Positions 44,664 to 54,535 of a DNA stretch of 64,000 bases are shown here, in pieces. The first letter of the stretch is position 1. The number at the start of each line of letters is the position of its first letter. This DNA is from Amoebophrya sp. A120 (lineage: Eukaryota; Sar; Dinophyceae; Syndiniales; Amoebophryaceae): assembly GCA_905178155.1 (NCBI GenBank), contig CAJINV010000003.1, positions 4,956,830 to 5,020,829 on the forward strand, read 5' to 3'. The position numbers were made by a program, and so were the translations under genes. A model generated the notes under the pieces. The model was not told the DNA's origin. It saw only the letters and a list, made by a program, of their open reading frames with translations, and did no database searches.

Positions 44664-47288
44664 TTACGATCGGTACAGCACCCCCGTGGATTCCAGTCGC
44701 TGGGAGTAGTCCCGCTCCTTCCTGCGTTCCTTCTCATCGGCTTCGAACCGCTTTGCCGCGGCGGTCGGGGTGAGCTGCTGCGACGCCTTGCCCGGGGAAT
44801 CTCCGGCTTGCTTGGCGTACTGGAACTTGGACGGCACGGTGATCCAGTCGAACAGACGGTCGTAGCTGAAGTTTTCCCGGTAGAACACGTCCTTCATCAG
44901 CCTTCGCAGGTAGCTGTAGTCCGGGGTATCGGTGAACCGCAAATTTCGGCAGTACTGCAGGTAGTATTTGAATTCCTGCGGAAGCGGACGGGAAAACTTC
45001 ATGCCCGTTGCGAGCCAGTAGTTTTCCGCATCGGACGTGTTGGTCGAACAGGTGGAGTTGAAATCTGCCGTGAAAATTCGTTAAAAATCTTCGGGTTTTT
45101 TCAGCTACAAAGAACGAGAAGGTCGTGAGCAACGTAAACGTTACCTTCGACATACTACTATAGTTGCTACCGTCGATAAGTATCCTAGAAAAGCCTTTCT
45201 CCTATAGCATTCGTAAAACACATCAAGTACCGCGCTTCTCCCCTGCTTGATTGGCCGCACCAGTCCCGATGAGGTCGTCGATGCTGATGTCCTGCTTCAG
45301 TGCCATAATTTTCTGGTACTTCTCCTTCTTCGCGCCCTTCTGGCCCTGCCACGGAAGAGACCCGCGCAGGAAATACATCCAGACGTTATTACATTGAAAA
45401 GTGCCCCCCCCCTGAAATTGCAAAAATTTGTGATGCGAAGTTTCCAAATGAAAACTTTTTCTCATGCATGAAAGGAGTATGAATCTTTCTGATGCAGAGT
45501 CTAGGCCTGTAGCGTATCGTTTGCATGACAAGCGCCGATCTTGCTGGGGTCTTTTGCAGTACAAATTTTTGCTATTCACGATTGGAACCCTGTGATGCTG
45601 ATAGATGCAAGAGGGCGAATGTTTCATTTGGAAAGGTTTGCAATACAAATGCCCCCAAGTTCGGGGGTGGGGGCATTTTTCATTGTAATAGACGTAGCAC
45701 AAACTCTCCAGGTCGTCGCGACGGCTCGGCTCCACACCCAAGTGGGTGTTCACACTCACGTATCGTGCCGTCCCGGTCAAATTTTTACCTGCGCGTGTCA
45801 TAATTCCAACTAACATCGATAATGTCCCGCACAAAAATATAAAGAGAGCCGTGCAATCCAACATGAAAAATCTTGTGGTGTTTATGCTGTGAACCAACAT
45901 CAAGTAGTACAACTTACTACTAGTTTAGTACTATGCAGTTGCAAATCCGACGTGGAAAAAATAAAATTTACCCGTCTTCATCGGGATATGCTCGTGCGTT
46001 TTTGGGCAGCGGTACTTTTTCGCCAACCCGAAGTCGATCAGGTAAATGAGGTCGTTGTGGTACACGAAATTGTCGGGTTTGATGTCGTATCAAATGTAAA
46101 AATGTCTAGGTCTGGAAGATTCTGAGACTTGTCATGCAGGTTTTCCATGACCCATGATGTCGGTGATGCATGCCCTAGCATCACAGATTCTTTGAGGGCA
46201 TCTTAATGCCTAGTCCGCATGACAAATGTCCTCTCTGCGTAGCAAAAATTGCATTCTCTTTGCTGCTCATGCAATACAAGTTTTTTTGGAATCCAAATGC
46301 AGCATCACAAGTTGCAACCTTCCAGACCCAGACATTTTTGCATTTGATACGTCGCGGTGGATGTAGTTTTTCTTGTGCATGTACTCCATGCGGTCAATCA
46401 TTTGCTCGGCCAACAACAGCACGGTCTTCAGCGACAACCGCCTTCGATAGTGGATGTCCTGTGTAAAAACGTCCCCGCACCAAATGTGTCAGGTCCAAGA
46501 ACAAAATGAAGCACACTTTGTAGTCTTTGCCTTTGCAATGGCGGCAGATGGCTTGGCGCGCCTATGCAACATGACCCCAAATTTGTCATGCAAGTGTCCC
46601 TGTTCCGGATGTCTCTCATGCGCGATTCCATGACAACGCCACTTTGAATTTGTCGTGACCCGGCTTTTGATGTAACCCAGCACGATTAGAGTTGTCACGG
46701 AGCTCAAAAACCTTCTGAATTTGCTTACCGCAGATTTATTCCCTTCTTGACTACGGGGACGTTTTTACTCCGGATAGTATGTGAAAACCTCTTCCAGCGA
46801 CGGCCCGAGAAGATCCAACACCAAGACGTTCCACTGCCCCTCGATCCCGTGCCAGTGAAGTGTCGGAATACCTGAGCATTGATTTAAAATCTTGTTCACA
46901 GTAACTACCTACTAATTCCGCATTAGTTTAAGTTTTAGTTTTTACTTTCGATATCGATATTTAGAAGGCCAAGGCTTATGTATTTCATGCGAAGAAGACG
47001 ATTCGTATTTTACTATACATCCAAACACAACGCAAAAGCTCGGCAAAGGCCCCTCCAACAAACGAAACCTCTTCCGCCCGCAAGCAGCTTGTAAATCTTC
47101 GCTTCATAGTGGATTTGTGGATGCTTTGATGCCCGAGGTTCGGTCTTTACTGCAACGTGCTGGTGTCGATTCAAGTCATACGCCACATAAATCTCGCCAA
47201 AACTACCCGCGCCAATCTTCTTTTCGATCCGAAACCGCTGGCTGACAACAGTTCCCAGCTCTATGCTTGGCGTGGTAGTGCTACTCAT
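44664..47288 (-). CDS. Casein kinase 1 family Ser/Thr kinase with three introners
   Basis: Seven exons, 47288..47069, 46871..46769, 46456..46351, 46083..45972, 45788..45691, 45381..45231, 45064..44664, 396 aa. Clear CK1: [20 protein letters not shown] (Gly loop), HVAVKTE (Lys), [26 protein letters not shown] (catalytic Asp 143), [53 protein letters not shown], and [26 protein letters not shown] near the end. CK1 phosphorylates acidic or primed Ser/Thr sites in many pathways. Between the kinase core and the final lobe there is a short insertion ([14 protein letters not shown]). Introns 2, 3 and 5 are introners; 1, 4 and 6 are canonical GT-AG. One introner splits HRD from IKP, another splits LESLCYV from WMYF. 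Confidence 0.93.
45387..45690. mobile_element. Introner G (poly-C TIR type) in CK1 gene
   Basis: 304 bp, ends TATTACATTGAAAAGTGCCC / GGGCATTTTTCATTGTAATA with further C/G runs. Perfect duplication GACGT at 45382-45386 and 45691-45695. On the gene strand GT-AC is the best placement (TAC/GTCTATT...TAAC/GTC). Confidence 0.93.
46088..46349. mobile_element. Introner E (TATC/GATA family, subfamily 2) in CK1 gene
   Basis: 262 bp, same length and orientation as the copy at 39208-39469 and similar along the body. TIR TATCAAATGTAAAAATGTCT / AGACATTTTTGCATTTGATA. Target copies TGTCG and CGTCG differ at one base. It lies exactly inside the HRD/IKP catalytic loop; GT-AC placement. Confidence 0.93.
46461..46768. 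mobile_element. Introner F (GTCCCCG TIR type) in CK1 gene
   Basis: About 306 bp; inverted ends GTGTAAAAACGTCCCCG / CGGGGACGTTTTTACT. Target copies TCCTG and TCCGG are imperfect, so the exact borders are uncertain by a few bases. Splits TYYPD from IHYRR. A GA-AG or GT-GA cut restores the frame; GT-AG does not. Confidence 0.82.
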
Positions 47289-48353
47289 CCTTCGTAATTA
47301 TCGTGACCCGCTACGGCGTGCAAAAGTGTGTATCCCTGCCTCCGAAACCCAAGTGGAACGTTATCGTGGGACAGGTGGGGATCGTTATTGTGTCTCACGG
47401 CTGCAGACTTAGTCCGACTCCGAGCGTGTCCAGTAGATGATTGGCAAGTGTTGTCGGTTTTGCTCGTACTGGAAAAAGTGATAAAGCAACCTCCCCCAAA
47501 GTTACGCTATCTCCTCTTGATGTGCGCCAAAACCTTGCGTTCTCGACCACCCGCAGCCATTATGCTTCTGATTTTGTCGCTGATTGTGCTTCGGAAATTC
47601 GAAGTAAAAAAAAAGCGAATGAATGTTGACATTCACTCAACGAACTGTGACAGTGTGCGAGAAGTTGTCAATGTTTGAAATTTTTCCTTCAACCATCGTA
47701 CTTAAGCAAATCCATGTCCTCTTCGAGGTCGATTTTCGTTAATTTGCGACGAACTTACCGTCCACGAATAATACGTACGAGCAGATTTGTTACGAACAGC
47801 TCACCAATGACGACCCCCATGCTTCAGGAACCGAATGATTCTGTCCCGTGAAGAAGACCGGCATATGTACAACGATGCGCGAAGAGTCTTTCTACTGTCT
47901 CATGTTCTGTCGGAGGAGCGCCTTCGCATGCTTTGACCACCGTGACGAACTTACTTTTAGTCTGTACGTTGTGTTGCGCGCCAAACCATGAACATGGGCT
48001 AGGCAATTGAAGCTCGATCACCAAAGGTGGGAGCTACGGCTTGTATGTTCGACGAGGATGCGTGTCTCTATGACTTTTGTAAGTTGTGAATGTGGCTGTA
48101 GGGGCCTGGGCCTTCACTAGCGAAAAAGCTAATCTTCGCAAGCATGATATTCACCAGCAATAACAGCTTGAAACCACACATCGTATTCTCGGTGGCAGTT
48201 GATAGATTTACCACAACCTTGATGACGAATCCATCAAACCCCCACTAGGATAATTTTTTGTCTTTTCTTGCTCATGCTCAATTATACAATTTATGAAAAT
48301 GAAGTAGAAACTACTGTTGTAACGGCGAGGAGCATGTAATGCTGTTTGATGTG
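47289..48353. other. Intergenic region, nothing recognised
   Basis: 5' flank of the CK1 gene and 3' flank of the next gene. No supported feature. Confidence 0.45.
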
Positions 48354-48881
48354 TCACTGAATACTCAGCAAAAGGTGCCTGAAGTAGCCCTGGCCGTTCC
48401 CGGCGTTATTCACGCCATTACCTCCACAACTGGCCTCCCGTGATCTTAGCTGAAACCTGACGCCGCTCGGGAAGATGGTGCCTTTCGCAAGGTCTGAAAA
48501 CGACGGGCGATACTTCAGTTCAGCCAGCGGCGCCGTGGTTGAAAAAGCGGAAAAATCGTGGTACTTCTGGTGAAGTTCCGCCTTGACATACTCGATTAGG
48601 CCGTCTTCCAGCAAAGGTTCTACTTCGGATGCCCAGAATTTTTTATCGGAGCTGCATTGATTCGGACCTGCTGTCAACTCGAACAGATACGTCAGCGTGA
48701 ATCTCGTTGCTAGGGCGTCGTAGCTCGAGTAGAGGGGCGCATGCTTCCACCAGGGCTGCATTCCCGCGGCCGTGGCGGCTACACCTACTCCGTGCCGGTC
48801 CAGCTCGATGAAAAGGGCTACGAGTCGGGTTGCTCGCGCCGCGGTAGCAAGTAGACTACACCTTGTACGGATAGTAGTCAT
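48354..48881 (-). CDS. Unknown 175-aa protein
   Basis: Single frame from ATG 48881 to TGA 48354. The N-terminus (TIRTRCSLLATAARATRLVALF) could be a mitochondrial-type or membrane leader. The middle looks globular: MQPWWKHAPLYSSYDALATRF, LTYLFELTAGPNQC, EPLLEDGLIEYVKAELHQKYHDF. No family recognised. Composition and codon use are like the neighbours. Extra exons on either side cannot be excluded. Confidence 0.5.
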   Translation of the reverse strand: MTTIRTRCSLLATAARATRLVALFIELDRHGVGVAATAAGMQPWWKHAPLYSSYDALATRFTLTYLFELTAGPNQCSSDKKFWASEVEPLLEDGLIEYVKAELHQKYHDFSAFSTTAPLAELKYRPSFSDLAKGTIFPSGVRFQLRSREASCGGNGVNNAGNGQGYFRHLLLSIQ

Positions 48882-50279
48882 TGCCAAGGAGGAAATTGGT
48901 TATCGAAAGAATAAAAAGCAAACCAAAATCAGGAAGTGATCGTAAAGAAAACCACCTAGCGGGGGTGCTAGGGCAGCTGGGGACTACATAAGGGGAATTT
49001 ATTGTTGAAAAAGCAATACGACTTCTTTCTCTTGTAACTTGTCAGTTTAGCGAAGCGGGTTCCGAGAGCTGTCGTCTCTTTGTCCAAAGATTTTTTTAAT
49101 ATTCATTGGCCCAAAAACATCGCGGGAAATGTAGGAGTGGTGGCTGCAGACATCATGATCATACGACAAACACCTCGTCGCGCTTTTCCATTTTAGTGGA
49201 CGAACCGAAAATCAAAATTGACGCAGAAAGCAACACCGAACAAACATGAGGAATACGGCCCTCTTCTAGTGCATCCGAATATTCTTCAAGCCCACAAGCA
49301 CAAGTTCGACTTGCGTCTTATACAAATCACTTCGACCGACGTCCGTGGCGGCATACCGCCATTATTTCGTCGTGTGAACGAAGCTACCTGATTCAGAGAT
49401 GACCGACCACACCTTTAGCGATACTGGTTGATTCCGAGACCGACGAAGCTACCTGACTACGAGACTTCGAAACCTTCGCACCGATGTTGCGATACATACC
49501 GCAGATTGGACTAAGATCCAACAGGCAGAACGCAGTTTACCATGATAAAAACTCGCATCGCAATCGAAGGTCCGCACTCATTAGATGCGCGTCCTGTTGT
49601 ATGTGAAACAAATGTGATTTTGCAGAAAAGTCGGGTTTCAGAGAGATGTGACACGAAGATGTCGAGCGAACTTCTCGCCGGCTCAGGGGATGAGCCCTCG
49701 TTCGGATTCCAAAGAGGATGGTGAAAAGTCGCACAAACCTTGTTGCACGTCGTGTCCTATTAGAAAAAAGAAATGCACTCTTGAAGATGGCAAACTTGGT
49801 GGAGTACAAACAGAAGCGCAACGCCGACATCGTAATGGTGCATTAATTTCGGTGACGCCGCAAGCATTCTCAAAAACAAAAAGGCATTGGTAGAACTTGT
49901 TCTTTGTTGTCAAGCCACATGAAGATAGATACAGAGAGACTATCTTAGCTTTGATCGCAGATTTGGTCGATGAGCGCAAGAACGGCCTTTCCCAGGGCTT
50001 ATGGAGGGGAAATGGATGATATCGGAGCCCGACAACCACCCAACTATTCGCAGGCGCTGCTTTTTGTTTTTGTTTTTTCTTTTCTAGACCGGAAAATAAT
50101 GCAAATGCCAGCGTCGTGCCCCTAACAGCGAGACCACGCGTTCCCTCATGCTGCATTCTCGCGAGACACGACAACCATTAGTATCCGACGGCGACACTTT
50201 CAGTGTTGCTTGTACCATGACAAAAAATATGCCGAAACTAGAAGTCTAATTGGGCCGCCGCCGCCAGAGCTCGGAAGGA
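48882..50279. other. Intergenic region, nothing recognised
   Basis: 1.4 kb without a supported gene. Near 49380-49460 the words cgaagctacctga and tacgagac/ttccgagac recur, a weak local repeat. Confidence 0.45.
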
Positions 50280-52348
50280 TCAACCGTGTGTCCCCATCCA
50301 TAACCCTTCGTCGGTTCCCTGGCAGGTCAGCGGGTAGCAGGGCATCGGATCGTCGATGGCTGTGAGATTCGACATTTGGATCACGCAGCCGCTAACCCGA
50401 TGCAGTTTGGCCAGGTCGAGCAGCTGTAATCGCGATTGGGGCACTAGAAAATCCAGATTCGCCGTTGTTAAGTTGCGCAGTTCCCGGATAGCTGACACGA
50501 TGCCCTCTGGTCTACCCCAAAACTCCATCAAGAAAGGCAGTACTCCCAGTGTGCCATCCGAGTTGTACCTGCAAATACACGCCCAGTGTCGTATATTGGC
50601 ACGCAGTGTAGCACAGACCCAGAGGAACTGAATGCTCTCGAGGACCAAACACGCAAAACATGCGCACCGCACCGCAGCGCGATTCGGCTTCAAGATCAAA
50701 AGTACACTCATCATCCATCATGAATGATAGATTCCTTATCCGCGCTAGTTGTATTTGAAATGACGTTAAAAATACACTTACCACTCGAAAGCCCGTACGC
50801 TGACATTGTGGCGGTCTTCGCATTATCAAATGCAAAAGTGTCTGGGTCTGGGAGATTGCAACTTGTCATGGTAAATCTGAAGCATGCAAAAAACTGTGTT
50901 GCATGAGTGCCAAAAGCTGTCCACTTTTGACCAAGTTGGAACGGAGTTTCTCATGCAGAACAGGCATACCAGAGACCTCGCAGAGTCTGTCATGCTAAGT
51001 CCCGCATTTCAGACCTCATGGGTTATGGAAAAGCTGCATGACAAGTCTACACTCTTCCAGACCCAGACATTTTTACATTTGATACGTATTCTGGTACTTT
51101 CGCTCCGTCTTCCGAAAAAATTCGTTTACCCTCTGCGATTGGGAGCAGGAGCCGCACCACCTGGCGTTGTTGATTTTGCATGATATTATATCCCTGAACC
51201 ACACATCAGGCCATCGAGGGAAAAGCACAAGACCAAGAAAAACAAAGTCCGCTACGAGAATTCAACCAAAACAGAATCATTTTTTTTTTTTAACAATGAA
51301 TTACCTGCCTCGCTACGACGTTTGAAGCGCCGAGTCCCTGGGAATCCTGATACAGAAAGAATTCGCAGATAACTCCAACCCGCAAGCTTTTCCTCTGCGC
51401 CCCAACGATGTCATCAGCATGGCAGAAAACTCGTCCTGGTGGCAGAAGAATTGGTAACATTTCTTATGTTATTGATTCGCTGCTGCGAATGCGAATCTCA
51501 ACATCTACACAAGGATCGCAGAAAACAACCAGCCGCTTTCAACTGACGCACTTTCCTTTTTCTCATCATTGCAGGTCTCAGGCATAAAAACTGCAATTCT
51601 TGCCGTTTCTCTTATCATCATTACATCAGAAGTAGAACCACGTGCAGAAATCGATAGCACCTTACCCTGATGTCGGTCGAGCTCCGGATGGTCGATGGGC
51701 TCCAGTGACTCAATTATCGCCAAGAAAAACCCATCCCTCACTTACAGCATCAACAGTTCCCCTTTAGTTGAAACGAGGTTTTGCAACGCAAGTCCAACGC
51801 TTTGTTTTAATGAAGCATGTGCACCGAAGGGCACAATGATCCGGAACACGGGCATGATCGCTAGATGAGCTACTGCTGATCCGTTACAACTATAGAACGT
51901 GAAACATACAAATTTCTAGAGCTGGAAACAACATAAGAGATCCAACTCTGCGACATGACAAAAGAAAACTAAAAAACGTTTTTGCGTCTATAAATTTCTG
52001 CCGAACCAGTAAGTACTTGGGTCTTGGTAAGGGACTGCTTTTTTCCCGCGATATCAATCCAGCCGTAGTTATTCTTCCATGCGTTTTATCAAGTGCAAAC
52101 GTGCCCTGTTCGACGTGCACACATGTCAGTATCTCCCCACGTGGCTGTCGTTGTCTTTTTGAATCATGCCTATTTTCTCTGAATGAGAAACAACATTCAG
52201 ATTCATCTTTGGTCCTCGCGAAACTGCATGCAATAGTTGCGCCGGTGTGTCCTCGTACTTCCGACACATTTGCAGTTGATAAGACGACTCGTCCCGCGAA
52301 AGGCACGTCGCTCAGTTGATATCGCGGCTCTGCGTAGGTGTAGGTCAT
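50280..52348 (-). CDS. Unknown multi-exon protein with an introner
   Basis: The 3' part is well supported: exons about 51740..51666, 51435..51305, 51193..51085, 50818..50782, 50568..50280, with matching phases. They encode a continuous globular sequence (DGFFLAIIESLEPIDHPELDRHQG, RVFCHADDIVGAQRKSLRVG, VVRLLLPIAEGKRIFSEDG, VRAFEWYNSDGTLGVLPFLM, RPEGIVSAIRELRNLTT). A probable 5' exon starts at ATG 52348 (MTYTYAEPRYQLSDVPF) and runs to about 52020, and a block at 51850-51750 (FRIIVPFGAHASLKQSVGLA) may be another exon, but the joins there are unresolved. I do not recognise the family. The very short exon 50818..50782 (37 nt) lies next to the introner. Confidence 0.55.
50824..51084. mobile_element. 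Introner L (TATC/GATA family, subfamily 1, reversed)
   Basis: 261 bp, TIR TATCAAATGCAAAAGTGTCT / AGACATTTTTACATTTGATA. The body is the reverse complement of the subfamily 1 copies at 34644 and 38895, although all host genes are on the same strand, so insertion is independent of orientation. Target copies CGCAT and CGTAT differ at one base. Removal gives VPEY/EDRHNV in frame. Confidence 0.92.
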
Positions 52349-53496
52349 CTTATTCAATTTTTCTGAACGCGATCGAGGTCCTTGTATCAAGCTCGAGGAG
52401 CCTTCAAAAATGTGCGTCAAACGTCAGAGACAAAAACCAGCGCGAGATCTTCTGAACAGACATACAGATGAGGCCGCTTTGAACGAAAGGAAGATCTTCG
52501 CTTTCAAGCATTTGAGGAAGAAATAGACCCGCTTTGCTTCGATTTTCAGCTCTTCAGCAGTACGACGAACAATAGAAAAAATTCGGCAGGGAAAAATGAC
52601 CGCCTAGTCGAATCCTCGTGGCACTTGCGTCCAAAGGACGTTGCGACAGTTTGATTTTCACTTAACATCGCCATGTAATATACTACATCCAACGTTGGCA
52701 AAGTCCAGGAGCCTGAAACTAACTGCAAATTGTGCAGTCCGACTCAAAGTTGAGATGAAAATGAGGCCAAAATCATACAAATTGAAGGCTTTCCACGTCT
52801 TAAAAAATTGCTTTTTCAGGTGATGAATCTTCGTGGTATAAAATCTTTTTACTCATATGGTCGCGCATTACCTTCCGGCCAGACTCGCAGTTTCTGTATT
52901 TCCTTTTCCAGGAGGATAATAAGTACAATCCGAGCCTTGACATCGGCGGAGCGACAGGAAGAGTTCGATTGTGTGCAACTTTGCTGAAGACGACGATTTT
53001 CTATCGCTCAAGACTATTACTTCTCCGGATCCGCCTCTCGCCGGGCATTTTGGACGTGCTGCTCTCCAGAAAGAACCTTGTAAGGAATACAACTGGGACT
53101 ACAATACTTCTGTCGTGTCACTTCACAGTTCAAAGATTCGCGGTCCAGCTACGAGCGCACGAAAAGAAATCTATACTAATACAAATGCATGATTCGTTTT
53201 TGCATCAAATACTGCAAAGAATGACGTCGACATTACTTAAAACCCTTGTTCGCGGACATTAAATATTTCTATTTTTTGCGAGTATCACAAACTGTTTCTA
53301 CACAAACGCATCTATCAGATAAGAGACAGTAGTAGTACAGGGACGACGAGGACATAGTTGCACGTTACAGAATTTGGTGCTCGCATCTTCTCGCGTGCGA
53401 GTTACTGTTTCTGAGACATTACAGAAACATCGGTTGAGAGATGCTGCAGTTGACAGACCTACGGAACAAGACCACAGGCTGACGCAGGTTTTTGGC
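52349..53496. other. Intergenic region, nothing recognised
   Basis: No supported gene; AT-rich in parts (52800-52870). Confidence 0.45.
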
Positions 53497-54357
53497 TCAG
53501 GTGAGACCGGAGAGTACGAGCCAGGAGAGGTCCGGCGGTGGGTCGGAGCGGGTGAGTAGCTCGTGTATGGCGTGGATTTCGCTGTCTGCCTCGGACGTCG
53601 TGAGCTCTACGTCCACGCCGTTCTCGGAGGTGACCAGGGCCTGCGACCAGAGCCGCAGCAGGGTCAATTCGGCCAGCAATTCCTCGATCGTCGGCTCCGG
53701 TAGCAACTTGACCGTTTTGCAGCGCACCCGCAAAAAATGCCCACTATGCGCGTTGATGCCCTCGTACCGGCCGGACTGCATCCAAATCTTCAGAGGCGAG
53801 TTGGCGTTGCCGGCAGCCACGCGCGCGGCAGCTTCCTGGTTCAAGTGGGCCGTGTTACCTAAGTCAACCGCGGCGGTGGGGGAATGACCGCCGCTTTCTG
53901 GTAAAAGTTCCTCCTGCGTGGTCAAACTGGAGGCTGTTCTTGCTGCGCCTTGCGAATGATCAACAACGAGACCACTTCCCTCCTGCTCCCGACCATCCTG
54001 TTTCATCCCGGCCGCCCCACCAACGAGCCCTTGCTTCTCCTCCGAGCTCGCGGTGTTGAGTAGGGAACTGTTATTCATGTCTATCTTAGAGTTATTGTTG
54101 TCCGCAGACGAAGAGGTGGGGGAAGATGTTGACAGCAGGTTCGGTAGACTACACGACGAATCTGGGACGACACCAGCAGCTCCGGTCGCTGTGCCTGAAG
54201 TTGTGCTGCCAGAAGGGCAAGCGGCGAAATTGTTTCCATCAACTTGCTCCACGGAGCTGGCCACATCTGACACGGAAGAGGTAATCGTCGCGGTCAGGGG
54301 GACGACGCCGGCGGTCGAGCTGCTATTCGTATCGCGGAGAAAAAAAGCCAGCGTCAT
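53497..54357 (-). CDS. Unknown Ser/Thr-rich protein
   Basis: One exon, ATG 54357, 286 aa. The first 20 residues are mildly hydrophobic (TLAFFLRDTNSS), then a long Ser/Thr/Asn-rich disordered part. The last 110 residues look folded: LKIWMQSGRYEGINAHSGHF, LRVRCKTVKLLPEPTIEELL, AELTLLRLWSQALVTS and DVELTTSEADSEIHAIHELL. No family recognised. Possibly only the final exon of a larger gene, since the folded part has no partner upstream. Confidence 0.52.
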   Translation of the reverse strand: MTLAFFLRDTNSSSTAGVVPLTATITSSVSDVASSVEQVDGNNFAACPSGSTTSGTATGAAGVVPDSSCSLPNLLSTSSPTSSSADNNNSKIDMNNSSLLNTASSEEKQGLVGGAAGMKQDGREQEGSGLVVDHSQGAARTASSLTTQEELLPESGGHSPTAAVDLGNTAHLNQEAAARVAAGNANSPLKIWMQSGRYEGINAHSGHFLRVRCKTVKLLPEPTIEELLAELTLLRLWSQALVTSENGVDVELTTSEADSEIHAIHELLTRSDPPPDLSWLVLSGLT

Positions 54358-54535
54358 GCCAGAGATATTGGTGCTGCAAAACGAGATGAAAGAACACGCA
54401 TGAAATTATCTCTGCCTGCTCTCCTAGCTTAAAACCCTGGCTGCGGGCCTGGCCCGATCGCGGATGCCTTTGCTCAGATCTGCTTTTGCACTTCGCAACT
54501 GAGTATGATTATGCACTGTAGCTTTTTTCCGTTTC

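Noticed and set aside
49683-50174. Minus-strand open frame of 163 codons
   Set aside because: Lys/Gln runs and no recognisable fold; no supporting exon partners.
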